Positions 33,861 to 44,040 of a stretch of 64,000 nt of DNA are shown one piece after another. The DNA is taken from the NCBI GenBank assembly GCA_035306605.1, contig DATGNR010000075.1. One strand, written 5' to 3'. Under the pieces are notes generated by a model, which saw only the letters and a list, made by a program, of their open reading frames with translations, did no database searches and was not told the DNA's origin. Source of the DNA: Xanthomarina sp035306605 (GTDB lineage Bacteria; Bacteroidota; Bacteroidia; Flavobacteriales; Flavobacteriaceae). Each line of letters begins with the position of its first letter. The stretch's first letter is position 1. The translations under genes and the position numbers were made by a program.

Positions 33861-34559
33861 TTAGGCTAGCTCTAAAGCAATATCTATCATTTCTTTAAAA
33901 GTGGTTTCGCGCTCTTCACTTGTGGTTCGTTCTCCTGTAACCAACGAGTCTGAAATAGTTAAAATAGAAAGTGCCTTAACATTGTGTTTTGCAGCAACGG
34001 TGTACAAGCCAGCTGTTTCCATTTCTACACAAAGCACTCCAAATTTCGACCATTTTTTGTACGATTCAAAATCGTCTGCATAAAACTCATCCGAAGTAAA
34101 TACATTTCCAGCTTTTAAAGGGATATTTTTCTCTTTTGCCGCCTCAACAGCTTTTTGGAATAAGCCGAAATCTGCTGTGGGTGCATAATCGGCTCCTCCA
34201 AAACGTATTTCGTTTAATCCAGAATTCGAAGATGCAGCCATAGCTAATACAATATCTCTAATTTTTACGTGTTTTTGGTAAGATCCACTACTTCCAACTC
34301 GAATTAAATTTTTTACACCATATTCTGTAATTAACTCGTGTGCGTAAATTGTAATACTAGGTATGCCCATGCCTGTTCCCATAACAGAAACGCGTTTACC
34401 TTTATAAGTGCCCGTATAACCAAACATGTTTCGTACTCTATTAAAACAAACCGGGTTTTCTAAAAAGGTCTCGGCTATCCATTTAGCTCTTAATGGGTCT
34501 CCAGGTAATAAGATGGTTTCAGCAATGTCTCCTGGTTTTGCTTCAATATGAACACTCAT
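33861..34559 (-). CDS. deoD: Purine-nucleoside phosphorylase (DeoD type)
   Basis: Phosphorolysis of purine ribo- and deoxyribonucleosides. The 232-residue, hexameric-type enzyme shows MSVHIEAKPGDIAETILLPGDPLRAKWIAE, the phosphate loop MGTGMGIPSI, RVGSSGSYQ, the substrate-binding VEMETAGLYTVAA near 177 and SILTISDSLVTGE with the catalytic Asp (about 203). It is 19 bases downstream of deoC; together they form a deoxynucleoside salvage operon. Confidence 0.97.
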   Translation of the reverse strand: MSVHIEAKPGDIAETILLPGDPLRAKWIAETFLENPVCFNRVRNMFGYTGTYKGKRVSVMGTGMGIPSITIYAHELITEYGVKNLIRVGSSGSYQKHVKIRDIVLAMAASSNSGLNEIRFGGADYAPTADFGLFQKAVEAAKEKNIPLKAGNVFTSDEFYADDFESYKKWSKFGVLCVEMETAGLYTVAAKHNVKALSILTISDSLVTGERTTSEERETTFKEMIDIALELA

Positions 34560-34578
34560 AGGTACGTATAATTAAAAG

Positions 34579-35250
34579 TTAATAATCGGTGTCTGTTACC
34601 TTAGCCTTTTTTTCGGTAACTATATTAATTCCAGACGAGGTGCCAATTCTATCTGCTCCAGCATCTATATATTTTAAGGCGGTTTCATAATCTCTAATGC
34701 CTCCAGAAGCTTTTATTTTAGCTTGATTTCTGACAGTTTTTCTAATCATTTTTACAGCTGTCAAGGTGGCTCCACTTTTTGAGAATCCCGTTGATGTCTT
34801 TATAAAGTCAGCCTTGGCATCTAAACAAATTTGACAAGCTTTAATTATTTCATTTTTAGATAATTCACTAATTTCTAAAATAACTTTCAATGGGATGTTC
34901 CCAATGGCCAATTTTACATCGCAAATATCCTTATATACAGCAACATAATTTTTGCTTCTAAGCATGCCTATATTGATAACCATGTCAATTTCGTCAGCCC
35001 CATCTTCAACTGCTTTGATGGCTTCAAAAACCTTCGCTTCTGTACTCATAGCTCCCAATGGAAAACCAATCACGGAACACACTTTAACATTACTTCGTAT
35101 TAACAAATGCTTTGCTAAAGTCACATAAAAACTATTAACACAAACTGAATAAAATCTGTATTGTATTGCTTCGTCACATAGAGTTTTTATATCGGTTTTG
35201 GTAGCAGACGACTTTAAAAGGGTGTGGTCTATGTAATTACAAAGGGACAT
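34579..35250 (-). CDS. deoC: Deoxyribose-phosphate aldolase
   Basis: Splits 2-deoxyribose-5-phosphate into acetaldehyde and glyceraldehyde-3-phosphate, finishing deoxynucleoside breakdown started by DeoD. The 223-residue product has the Schiff-base Lys in FIKTSTGFS (about residue 154), the second essential Lys in IKASGGI and DHTLLKSSATK at the start, and the usual (beta/alpha)8 fold. Upstream of deoD in the same operon. No repressor gene (DeoR) is nearby. Confidence 0.97.
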   Translation of the reverse strand: MSLCNYIDHTLLKSSATKTDIKTLCDEAIQYRFYSVCVNSFYVTLAKHLLIRSNVKVCSVIGFPLGAMSTEAKVFEAIKAVEDGADEIDMVINIGMLRSKNYVAVYKDICDVKLAIGNIPLKVILEISELSKNEIIKACQICLDAKADFIKTSTGFSKSGATLTAVKMIRKTVRNQAKIKASGGIRDYETALKYIDAGADRIGTSSGINIVTEKKAKVTDTDY

Positions 35251-35278
35251 ATATAATTATTTATAGGTTAAGTGGCAT

Positions 35279-35286
35279 CAAAAATA
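35279..35286 (-). promoter_or_regulatory. Candidate deoC -7 box
   Basis: TATTTTTG on the minus strand, 28 bases upstream of the deoC ATG; no TTG 17-23 bases upstream. Confidence 0.35.
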
Positions 35287-35571
35287 CGATTAACTACTTG
35301 TATTTACATCATGCAATTAAAAAAAATATTAAAAGTTTAAGAGTTCCTCACTAGGAGAATTATTTAACTCTATGAAACAGAAAATTGTGGTGTTAAGAGC
35401 TTATTTTTAATTTATTATGGAGCTAACTAATAATTAAAAGTGCTCAGGGTAAACTTCGGTAATTTTTCATAGGTAACAAAGTGAAAAGTTTTATAAACCT
35501 TGGATCATAGATTTAGAAGGTTGTGATTTTTAACGACAGGTCAAGATAGTACATTTTTATATAATGGAAAG

Positions 35572-35615
35572 TAAAAAAAAAGCAACGTGCCCCTTTTTAG
35601 GTTGACGTTGCTTTT
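35572..35615 (-). terminator. Terminator of clpB
   Basis: Arms AAAGCAACGT and ACGTTGCTTT around a 16-base loop, with a run of nine T residues on the minus strand, about 50 bases past the clpB stop. Confidence 0.75.
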
Positions 35616-35663
35616 AATTGTTCTACCATAGGGTAGGATAACTAACTACATGAAAAAAATCTT

Positions 35664-38273
35664 TTAAAATTCTTCCGCAACTAAATTAGTTTGATTTCTA
35701 AAGACTAACTTGTCATCGAAAGCATCTAAGAGGATAATACTATCCGTAGTTACTTTTCCTGCTAAAATTTCTTTACTCAATTCATTTAAAACCTCTTTCT
35801 GAATAACTCTTTTTACTGGTCTAGCGCCATATTCTGGATGATATCCTTTATCTGCTAAATAGGAGATGGCGTCATCGGTGGCGTCGAAAGTAATGTTTTG
35901 TTCCAACAGCATTTTTGTTAATCCTTTTAACTGTAAGCCAACAATATCGGTAATGTTTTCTTTACTTAAAGGTGTAAACATGATGGTGTCGTCTATCCTG
36001 TTTAAAAACTCAGGTCTAACACTTTGTTTTAATAAGGTCAATACATCAATTTTAGCAGCTTCCATAGCTGATTCAATGTCTTTGGTAGCCTCAAAACGCT
36101 CTTGAATAATATGACTTCCTATATTGGATGTCATAATTATAATTGTGTTTTTAAAATCGGCTACACGACCTTTATTATCTGTTAATCTACCTTCGTCCAA
36201 TACTTGTAACAAGATGTTAAAGGTGTCTGGATGGGCTTTTTCAATCTCATCTAATAATACCACAGAATAAGGTTTTCTTCTAACCGCTTCGGTAAGTTGA
36301 CCACCTTCGTCGTAACCAACATATCCTGGAGGTGCACCAATTAATCTACTAACAGCATGACGTTCTTGGTATTCACTCATGTCAATTCTAGTCATAGCAT
36401 TTTCGTCATCAAACAAGTATTCCGCTAAAGCTTTGGCTAATTCTGTTTTACCAACACCGGTGGTTCCTAAAAATAAAAAGGTACCAATGGGTTTTTGAGC
36501 GTTTTGAAGTCCAGCTCTAGAACGTCTTACAGCGTCACTTACGGCAACTATGGCTTCTTCTTGACCAACAACACGTTTGTGAAGTTCGTCTTCTAATTTT
36601 AGTAATTTCTCGCGTTCACTTTGGATCATCTTGGTTACAGGAATACCTGTCCATTTTGCTACCACATCGGCAATGTCTTCATAAGTAACTTCTTCTTTAA
36701 TTAAGGAGGTTTCCGATTGATTTTCTTTGAGTTCCTTTTGAAGTTTTTCTAATGTTTCTTGTGCTTCTTTAATTTTTCCGTAGCGAATTTCTGCAACTTT
36801 TCCATAGTCGCCATCACGCTCTGCACGTTCAGCTTCTAATTTGAAATTCTCTATATTTGCTTTAGTAGTTTGAATGTTATCTACAACTTCTTTTTCGCTT
36901 TTCCACTTCGCATTAATCTCGTTACGTTCTTCTTTTAAGTTTGCTAAATCCGAACGTAAGGTTTTTAATTTCGATTCATCCTTTTCTCGTTTAATAGCTT
37001 CAATTTCAATTTCTAATTGCATGATTTTTCTATCCAAAACATCTAATTCTTCTGGTTTTGAATTGATTTCCATACGCAATTTAGAAGCAGCTTCGTCCAT
37101 TAAGTCGATGGCCTTATCTGGAAGGAAACGATTGGTTATATAGCGTTGAGATAATTCTACAGCTCCAATAATGGCTTCATCTTTTATACGAACTTTATGG
37201 TGGGTTTCGTATTTTTCTTTTATTCCACGTAAAATAGAGATAGCACTTTCTGTATCCGGTTCGTTAACTACTACTTTTTGGAAACGTCGTTCTAGCGCTT
37301 TGTCTTTTTCAAAATACTTTTGATACTCGTCTAAAGTTGTAGCACCTATAGCTCTAAGTTCACCTCTTGCTAAAGCTGGTTTTAAAATATTAGCAGCATC
37401 CATGGCACCTTGACCGCCACCGGCTCCAACCAAAGTATGGATTTCGTCTATAAACAATACAATATCGCCATCACTTTCAGTAACTTCTTTTATTACAGCC
37501 TTTAAACGCTCTTCAAATTCACCTTTGTATTTTGCTCCTGCAATTAAGGCACCCATATCAAGTGCGAAAATTTGCTTGTCTTTTAAATTCTCTGGAATAT
37601 CGCCGTCTATAATTCTGTGAGCCAAACCTTCTGCGATAGCTGTTTTTCCTGTTCCAGGTTCTCCAATAAGAATTGGGTTGTTTTTAGTACGTCTAGATAG
37701 AATTTGTAGGATTCTACGAATTTCTTCATCGCGACCAATAACTGGATCCAACTTACCGTCTTTTGCTAATTGGTTCAGATTTTTAGCGTATTTGTTTAAG
37801 GAATTATAGGTTTCTTCTTGACTTTGTGAAGTTACTTTCTCTCCCTTTCGTAATTCATTAATACTAGCAATTAGTGCTTTTTCAGTAGCTCCTTGATCTT
37901 TTAGCATTTGCGCAACCTTGCTATTGGACTTGAATATGGCTAAGATTAAATGTTCAATCGACACATAGTCGTCTTTCATATTTTTAGCAGTTATTGCGGC
38001 CTCGTTAAGTGCTTTTCCTGCTTCACGAGATAATATAATATCTCCACCAGAAACTTTAGGATAACTTTCTAATTGTTTTTCTACTGCCTGATATAAAACC
38101 GGAATATTGATATTCAGTTTTTTTAAGATGAATGGTAGAACGTTTTCATCAACCACAGAAATAGCTTTAAATAAATGCTCGTTTTCTATTTGTTGATGGC
38201 CATAACCTTGAGCAAGTTGTTGTGCTTGCTGAATGGCTTCTTGCGATTTTATAGTATAATTATTTAAGTTCAT
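35664..38273 (-). CDS. clpB: ATP-dependent chaperone ClpB
   Basis: Hexameric disaggregase working with DnaK to rescue heat-aggregated proteins. The 869 residues are full length: N-domain (to 150), AAA+ module 1 with GEPGTGKT near 206, a middle coiled-coil domain (about 405-540, Glu/Lys-rich: EIEAIKREKDESKLKTLRSDL...), and AAA+ module 2 with GTTGVGKT near 605 and Walker B LLDEIEKAHPD. There is no LGF-type ClpP-binding loop, so it is not ClpA/ClpC. It is divergent to ytxJ across 286 bases. Confidence 0.98.
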   Translation of the reverse strand: MNLNNYTIKSQEAIQQAQQLAQGYGHQQIENEHLFKAISVVDENVLPFILKKLNINIPVLYQAVEKQLESYPKVSGGDIILSREAGKALNEAAITAKNMKDDYVSIEHLILAIFKSNSKVAQMLKDQGATEKALIASINELRKGEKVTSQSQEETYNSLNKYAKNLNQLAKDGKLDPVIGRDEEIRRILQILSRRTKNNPILIGEPGTGKTAIAEGLAHRIIDGDIPENLKDKQIFALDMGALIAGAKYKGEFEERLKAVIKEVTESDGDIVLFIDEIHTLVGAGGGQGAMDAANILKPALARGELRAIGATTLDEYQKYFEKDKALERRFQKVVVNEPDTESAISILRGIKEKYETHHKVRIKDEAIIGAVELSQRYITNRFLPDKAIDLMDEAASKLRMEINSKPEELDVLDRKIMQLEIEIEAIKREKDESKLKTLRSDLANLKEERNEINAKWKSEKEVVDNIQTTKANIENFKLEAERAERDGDYGKVAEIRYGKIKEAQETLEKLQKELKENQSETSLIKEEVTYEDIADVVAKWTGIPVTKMIQSEREKLLKLEDELHKRVVGQEEAIVAVSDAVRRSRAGLQNAQKPIGTFLFLGTTGVGKTELAKALAEYLFDDENAMTRIDMSEYQERHAVSRLIGAPPGYVGYDEGGQLTEAVRRKPYSVVLLDEIEKAHPDTFNILLQVLDEGRLTDNKGRVADFKNTIIIMTSNIGSHIIQERFEATKDIESAMEAAKIDVLTLLKQSVRPEFLNRIDDTIMFTPLSKENITDIVGLQLKGLTKMLLEQNITFDATDDAISYLADKGYHPEYGARPVKRVIQKEVLNELSKEILAGKVTTDSIILLDAFDDKLVFRNQTNLVAEEF

Positions 38274-38559
38274 ATTTGTTATTTTTATTTGTTAATCCGA
38301 ATTATTTTGAAATCTGATAATTTCAGCTTCAAATCCTACGGACTTACAAGATTATTTTGTTTTCTTTGATGAGCATATTTCAATTACCTTACCAATTCAA
38401 TTAGCAAGACAAAATGTCTGTTAAGGCTAGTGTTTTCAAGTCATTTAGTCAGTTTGTAAGATAATTAATATAGTTTCGACTCACTAGTCTAATTTATTAA
38501 TCTTATTCCCTAGTCTGAGTATTAACAACAGGTTTTTGGGAATTTAAATTGTGTTTATT

Positions 38560-38952
38560 ATGGGAATTTTTAATAAAATATTTGGAAGTTCTTCTGAAGA
38601 AAAGGAAGATAAAGTGTTGCCATGGATTGCTTTAACAAGCGTTGCTCAATTAGGTGATATTGAAGAAAAATCTAAAACCAAAACTCAGGCTATTTTTAAA
38701 CACTCGACACGCTGTGGAATTAGCAAAATGGTTTTAAGACAGTTTACTCAGGCTTATGATTTGTCTGAATCAGATGTTGATCTGTATTTCTTGGATTTAT
38801 TGAATTATAGAGACGTATCTAACGAAACTGGATATAAATTTCAAGTCATGCACGAGTCTCCTCAATTATTAATTATTAAAAATGGAGTCGTGCTTGCTCA
38901 TGCCTCACATGGCGCTATTAATAATTTAAATTTAGAAGAGTTAGTTTTATAA
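38560..38952 (+). CDS. ytxJ: Bacillithiol-system redox protein YtxJ
   Basis: A 130-residue thioredoxin-fold protein of the YtxJ family, linked to bacillithiol-dependent redox control; Bacteroidota make bacillithiol. It has a single Cys in the place of the thioredoxin CxxC: HSTRCGISKMVL, as the monothiol glutaredoxin-like (bacilliredoxin) group does. The last part resembles a thioredoxin cis-Pro region (HESPQLLIIKNG). The start is the ATG at 38560; a GTG at 38551 would add three residues. Confidence 0.9.
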   Translation: MGIFNKIFGSSSEEKEDKVLPWIALTSVAQLGDIEEKSKTKTQAIFKHSTRCGISKMVLRQFTQAYDLSESDVDLYFLDLLNYRDVSNETGYKFQVMHESPQLLIIKNGVVLAHASHGAINNLNLEELVL

Positions 38953-38953
38953 C

Positions 38954-41410
38954 TTAGTTAGACTCTGCATCAATGGTAACACTTTTGTAAATTAATTGTC
39001 CCTTGGCATTCATACCATTAATAAATAATTTGATGTTTTGATGTTTTTTTGTGCTAATGGTAAGATAATTAGGTGTGTTGGAGTTTAAATAAAAATTAGG
39101 AATCCAATCAATAGTGCCATATAGTTCTTCTGAAGATTGATTAGGGTAATAAATGTCAGAATTATTAAAGGGTTCAGTAGGGGAACTAAATCCAAACTCT
39201 GTATCACTAACTTGTATATTTGGGTTTTTATTTTCTCCTGTACCTTTCGTTATTTCAGCTGTTTTGGAAATAATATGAATTACACCACCTGCACCTTGGA
39301 TACCGTAACCTGCTCCAGTAGGATTTACGGCCACCGAAGCTATGTCGTGCATTTGAATGTTTAGTAATTCGGAATGGTCATTTAAGGGAATGTCGTCTAA
39401 ATAAACAAGATATGGATCTTGTTGCCCGCCACTTTTAAGCGAGCCAGCTCCTGGACCTCTAGATGACATAATTGTGACAGAACGACTATCTTGTATAACT
39501 TTTAGTCCTGGAAGTGATCGTAAATAGAAAACTAGGTCTGAACCAGCAAAAGTTCTTTCATCTGGAATATGAATTTTCGAGAATCCTTTAGACCTTATCT
39601 TTTCTTCAATTCTCGATTTCATGATTTCTTTATCCGATGCTATTCTCGATTTGATTAAAACCTCGTCCAAGATCTCTTCATTTAGTAATAATGGGAGATA
39701 AGCGTCTTCTATGTTGTAAACTGTTTCAAATTTTGCTTTGTCGTAAATAGGAGTGGGTTTAGTAAGTAAGCTATCCGGCCGATAGGTGTTGAAGCTTTTA
39801 TAAATGTAAAAGTTGGCTTTTTCAATTTCACCTTTATTATTTAAAAGAGCTAACTTGTATTTGGAAGGATGAGCTAACATCAAACTATCAAATTCAAATT
39901 GTTTATGGCCCTTTAAAGGTTTTATAAGAAGAATATTGTTTTCTGTTGATGACAACATCACTTGATGATTAGATAAATCTTTGTCTTTAACATTTACAGA
40001 TCCTTTAATTTTTATACCATGTTCTGCTTTGAAAACTAAATCGTTTTCAGACTTAATTTTTCCTTGTATATTATTTTTTTTCATAGCTGTTTGGAGTAAT
40101 AAATCCATGCTATGTTTGTTGCCGTTTGTTTTAGTATAATAGTTCGCTAGGTTAAATCCCGAATCGTTTAAGTAGGGGGCTAATTGAAATTCGGTTATAA
40201 TGTTTTGCTGGTTGTTGTAAGATATAGCAGCAGCAGGTAATACAGATATGCTTAAATTAGCATCAGCCAACTTATTAAGCATGTTAAAATTAAGAGTTAT
40301 AGAGTCCGTGGAAGTTTCATGTGGAATCACATCTATTTCTATATTTTCAGGAGTGTTCCAAAAAGAATATTCTGAAATAGGGTTGTTGTTTTTATCAAAT
40401 AGGGTTAAGGTGTTAATTCCAGAAAACAAGTTCTCATTTAAAAAGTTAATTTGATAATTGGTGACCTCTGGTTTAATTTCAATTGAAGCAACTGATTTTG
40501 CGAATCCATTTCTATGTAAAACCAAAATTAAAGACTCGTTTTTAAAATGAGAACAGGTTTTATTGTTGGTTTTTAAAAGGAAAGAAGTTGTGTTTTTATT
40601 ATTAGAGCGTAATTTTTTCTGAATGATAAATCCTAAAGAATTCGAGAATGGAAGCGGGAATGATTTTTCAATGCCATTAATATTCATTACAGCAGTGAAT
40701 GTGCTATTGTACATTAAGCTAATTTTTCCCATCCCATAAATATCGCTCATAAAAAACGAAACGGTTTCTCCAGTTTTATTGTCTATTATATTCCCTGAAG
40801 CTTTTACAGGAACTCCATTATTTTTTATAGTGAAGGCTATGTTGTTTAACTCATCTTGCAAAACAGTTTGACTCTCTGGGTAAAAATCAATGATATAATG
40901 GTCTTTCGTATTTTCTGTAGATGGATGATTGTTAGAAGCTATGGAAACACTACTCTCATTGTTTTCTTTATTAGAAGTGCTTATAATTTGAATAGGAATA
41001 ACAGAGCCATTTTTAAAATTCCTGTTTTTGTTTGTGTCTAAATCTATATAATAGGTTCCTGAAACCAATTCTGCATTGATATCTATTTCACCATAAGTGA
41101 AACCAGCTTCAGTGTAAAAAAGTTGACTGCTTATCAATTTTTTTTCAGGGGAATAAAAATTTACAAATAAATTGTTAGTACTTGGATGGGGTTTGTTATT
41201 AGAGTCTTCAACTATATAAGCTTTAAACCAGATCTTTTCGCCAGAATAATAAATAGTTTTGTTTGTGTGGAGATAAAACTTTTCTTTTTCAATATTAGAT
41301 AAATAGACGTTTTTGTCTAAAAATTCTTTTGTTTGTTCTGTGAAAATTTCTTGGCTTGAAACACCTAATGCGAGAAGAAAGAATAAAATGGAAAATAGGA
41401 TGTTTTTCAT
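38954..41410 (-). CDS. MG2-domain protein with TonB plug-like domain, secreted
   Basis: An 818-residue exported protein with signal peptide ending LGVSSQE. The N-terminal region (KEKFYLHTNKTIYYSGEKIWFKAYIVE) is an alpha-2-macroglobulin MG2-type beta-sandwich; further beta-sandwich repeats run to about residue 560. Near residues 640-735 it has a TonB-plug-like domain (SDLVFYLRSLPGLKVIQDSRSVTIMSSRG, PYLVYLDDIPL, IASVAVNPTGAGYGIQGAGGVIHIISK) without a following barrel. This family is common in Flavobacteriia and may work with SusC-like transporters at the outer membrane, but its substrate is unknown. It converges with ytxJ. Confidence 0.87.
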   Translation of the reverse strand: MKNILFSILFFLLALGVSSQEIFTEQTKEFLDKNVYLSNIEKEKFYLHTNKTIYYSGEKIWFKAYIVEDSNNKPHPSTNNLFVNFYSPEKKLISSQLFYTEAGFTYGEIDINAELVSGTYYIDLDTNKNRNFKNGSVIPIQIISTSNKENNESSVSIASNNHPSTENTKDHYIIDFYPESQTVLQDELNNIAFTIKNNGVPVKASGNIIDNKTGETVSFFMSDIYGMGKISLMYNSTFTAVMNINGIEKSFPLPFSNSLGFIIQKKLRSNNKNTTSFLLKTNNKTCSHFKNESLILVLHRNGFAKSVASIEIKPEVTNYQINFLNENLFSGINTLTLFDKNNNPISEYSFWNTPENIEIDVIPHETSTDSITLNFNMLNKLADANLSISVLPAAAISYNNQQNIITEFQLAPYLNDSGFNLANYYTKTNGNKHSMDLLLQTAMKKNNIQGKIKSENDLVFKAEHGIKIKGSVNVKDKDLSNHQVMLSSTENNILLIKPLKGHKQFEFDSLMLAHPSKYKLALLNNKGEIEKANFYIYKSFNTYRPDSLLTKPTPIYDKAKFETVYNIEDAYLPLLLNEEILDEVLIKSRIASDKEIMKSRIEEKIRSKGFSKIHIPDERTFAGSDLVFYLRSLPGLKVIQDSRSVTIMSSRGPGAGSLKSGGQQDPYLVYLDDIPLNDHSELLNIQMHDIASVAVNPTGAGYGIQGAGGVIHIISKTAEITKGTGENKNPNIQVSDTEFGFSSPTEPFNNSDIYYPNQSSEELYGTIDWIPNFYLNSNTPNYLTISTKKHQNIKLFINGMNAKGQLIYKSVTIDAESN

Positions 41411-41555
41411 GTAAATCAGCTTAAATAAAGATATTTTGTAAATGCAATACGGTAAAATATTTAAAAGTAAGCATCACATTTCAGGGCGTTGATTTTACAA
41501 ATCTAATTGTTTTTTAGTTTTAAGCTATTTATTAGCTACAATTTTAAGCGCATTG

Positions 41556-41586
41556 TTTGAATGCTGAACGCAATATTTTATCTTTG
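41556..41586 (+). promoter_or_regulatory. pheT promoter
   Basis: TTTG at 41556-41559, exactly 19 bases, then TATCTTTG at 41579-41586: an ideal Bacteroidota promoter. Leader of about 15-18 bases to the pheT ATG. Confidence 0.8.
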
Positions 41587-41608
41587 CCGTCTTAAATAAA
41601 AAGCAAAC

Positions 41609-44038
41609 ATGAAGATTTCTTACAATTGGTTAAAACAATTTATTAAAACTACTTGGTCTCCTGAAGAACTTAGTGAACTATTAACAGACTTAGGTTTGGA
41701 GGTTGAAGGACTTAGTCCATATCAATCAGTTAAAGGTGGCTTAGAAGGAATAGTAGTTGGAGAGGTTTTAACTTGTGTACAACATCCAAATGCCGATAGA
41801 TTAAAAGTAACTACTGTAAATGTTGGTTTAGATCAACCCTTGCAAATAGTTTGTGGTGCTCCAAATGTAGAAGCTGGTCAAAAGGTTCCTGTGGCTACTA
41901 TAGGTACGACCTTGTATACGGAAGAAGGTGAAGCTTGGACCATAAAAAAAGGTAAGATTAGGGGTGAGGAAAGTTATGGTATGATTTGCGCCGAAGATGA
42001 ACTTGGCCTTGGAAAATCTCACGAGGGAATTATGGTTTTAGATGAATCGCTAGAGGTAGGAACTCTGCTTGCTGATATTTTTGAAGTAGAAAATGACCAT
42101 GTGTTTGAAATTGGTCTAACACCGAATAGAGCAGACGCTATGAGCCATTTTGGAACAGCAAGAGATATAAGAGCTGGTTTGCTTCAAAAAGATATATGTT
42201 TAGAACTAATTACGCCCTCTGTTAGTGCCTTCCATGTGGAAAATAGAACCCATAGAATTGACGTAGAAGTTAAAGACAAAAAGTTAGCACCAAGATATTG
42301 TGGATTGACCATTTCAGGATTAAAGGTCGAAGATTCACCTACTTGGTTGCAAAACAGACTAAAAGCTATTGGAATTACACCAAAAAACAATATTGTAGAT
42401 ATTACAAATTATGTGTTGCACGAGCTAGGGCAACCTCTGCATGCTTTTGATGCTTCTAAAATAACTGGGAATAAAATTGAAGTTAAGACCTTAGAAAAAG
42501 GAACAAAATTCACTACCTTGGATGGTGTGGAACGTGAACTGCATGAAGAAGATTTAATGATTTGCAATGGCGATATCCCAATGTGTTTTGCCGGAGTTTT
42601 TGGAGGAATGGATTCAGGAGTAACTTCTTCAACTACAAGTATCTTTTTAGAAAGTGCTTATTTCAACCCGGTAAGTGTTAGAAAAACAGCTAAAAGACAT
42701 CACTTAAACACAGATGCATCCTTTAGGTTTGAAAGAGGTATCGATCCAAATATTACTGAATATGCCCTAAAAAGAGCCGCATTGCTAATACAAGAGGTTG
42801 CTGGAGGGGTAATAACAAGTGAAATTTCTGATTTTTATCCTAAAAAGATTGAAGACTTCCAAGTACGCTTAAGTTATGAAAATGCTAGAAGGTTAATAGG
42901 GCAAGATCTGCCTGAAGACACAATTAAGAATATTTTAATTTCATTAGATATTAAAATTAATAACGTAACAGAAACAGGTTTAGGTTTAACCGTTCCTGCT
43001 TACAGAAACGACGTAATTCGCGAAGCTGATATTATAGAGGAAATAATAAGAGTATATGGTTATAATAATATTGTAACTTCATCAAAACTAAATGCGTCCA
43101 TTACAAATACGTCTAGATTTGAAGACTATAAATTACAAAATATTATAGGAAACCAATTAGTAGCTCAAGGTTTTTATGAAACCCTAACAAACTCTTTAAC
43201 AAGTCCGGAATACACAAAACTAAGTGAGCAACTAAAGGAAGAGTATGAAGTAAAAATAATAAACCCTTTAAGCCACGATTTAAGTGTTTTAAGACAATCA
43301 GTTTTATTTTCTGGATTGGAAAATGTTAGTCATAATATCAACCGAAAAAGAGACCGATTAAAACTATTTGAGTTTGGAAAAACCTACCACAATTACAAGG
43401 AGAACAGAGAAGAAAGTAAGCATTTATCTTTATTTGTAACAGGTAGTAAACATGTTGATAGATGGAATACAGAGTCTAAACCAACCGATTTTTTCTATTT
43501 AAAAGGCGTGGTACTTAGTTTGTTGCAACGCTTAGGTTTATCAAATGTTACAGAGTCACCCTTTAATAGCGATGTGTTTAGCGAAGGATTAATGTTTTCA
43601 ATAGGGAAGAAGCAAGTGGTTGAATTTGGATTAGTTAAAAAATCTAATTTAAAATACTTTGGAATTTCTCAAGATGTGTTGTTTGCCGATTTTAATTGGG
43701 ATACAGTTATTGAATTGGTTAAGAACACAAATAAAGTTAGTTACCGTAGTATTCCTAAGTATCCAGAGATTAAGAGAGATTTTGCTTTATTGTTAGACGA
43801 TAAAGTGTTGTTTGAAGATATTAATAGAATTGCTATTAACACAGAAAAGAATCTTCTTAAAGATGTAAATTTATTTGATGTATTTCAAGGTGATAGCTTA
43901 CCTCAAGGAAAAAAGAGCTATGCTGTAAGTTTTACGTTTCAAGATGAACACAAAACCTTGACAGATAAGCAAATAGATAAGGTTATGAACAAATTACAGT
44001 CTAGTTTTGAAAAGGAACTAGGTGCTGAATTACGTTAA
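41609..44038 (+). CDS. pheT: Phenylalanyl-tRNA synthetase, beta subunit
   Basis: Charges tRNA-Phe as an alpha2-beta2 tetramer. The 809-residue subunit includes the tRNA-binding (EMAP/OB) domain near residues 42-150 (GEVLTCVQHPNADRLKVTTVNVG), B3/B4 with editing centre (CFAGVFGGMDSGVTSSTTSIFLES), B5 and the FDX-ACB domain at the end (VSYRSIPKYPEIKRDFALLLDD). pheS is not in the window; many Bacteroidota have pheS and pheT apart. Followed two bases later by a PAP2 gene. Confidence 0.98.
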   Translation: MKISYNWLKQFIKTTWSPEELSELLTDLGLEVEGLSPYQSVKGGLEGIVVGEVLTCVQHPNADRLKVTTVNVGLDQPLQIVCGAPNVEAGQKVPVATIGTTLYTEEGEAWTIKKGKIRGEESYGMICAEDELGLGKSHEGIMVLDESLEVGTLLADIFEVENDHVFEIGLTPNRADAMSHFGTARDIRAGLLQKDICLELITPSVSAFHVENRTHRIDVEVKDKKLAPRYCGLTISGLKVEDSPTWLQNRLKAIGITPKNNIVDITNYVLHELGQPLHAFDASKITGNKIEVKTLEKGTKFTTLDGVERELHEEDLMICNGDIPMCFAGVFGGMDSGVTSSTTSIFLESAYFNPVSVRKTAKRHHLNTDASFRFERGIDPNITEYALKRAALLIQEVAGGVITSEISDFYPKKIEDFQVRLSYENARRLIGQDLPEDTIKNILISLDIKINNVTETGLGLTVPAYRNDVIREADIIEEIIRVYGYNNIVTSSKLNASITNTSRFEDYKLQNIIGNQLVAQGFYETLTNSLTSPEYTKLSEQLKEEYEVKIINPLSHDLSVLRQSVLFSGLENVSHNINRKRDRLKLFEFGKTYHNYKENREESKHLSLFVTGSKHVDRWNTESKPTDFFYLKGVVLSLLQRLGLSNVTESPFNSDVFSEGLMFSIGKKQVVEFGLVKKSNLKYFGISQDVLFADFNWDTVIELVKNTNKVSYRSIPKYPEIKRDFALLLDDKVLFEDINRIAINTEKNLLKDVNLFDVFQGDSLPQGKKSYAVSFTFQDEHKTLTDKQIDKVMNKLQSSFEKELGAELR

Positions 44039-44040
44039 GT

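Larger units (their letters stand above)
35251..35663. other. 413-bp spacer between deoC and clpB
   Basis: No ORF over about 12 codons with start and no recognisable RNA gene. On the minus strand TATTTTTG (35279-35286) is a possible deoC -7 box 28 bases before its start, without a clear -33 element. The clpB terminator lies at 35572-35615. The remaining 250 bases are AT-rich with no pattern I can name. Confidence 0.5.

Noticed and set aside
35251..35663. Small ORF or RNA in the deoC-clpB spacer
   Set aside because: The only ATG frame in plus orientation is about 12 codons long; no conserved RNA fold beyond the terminator was seen.
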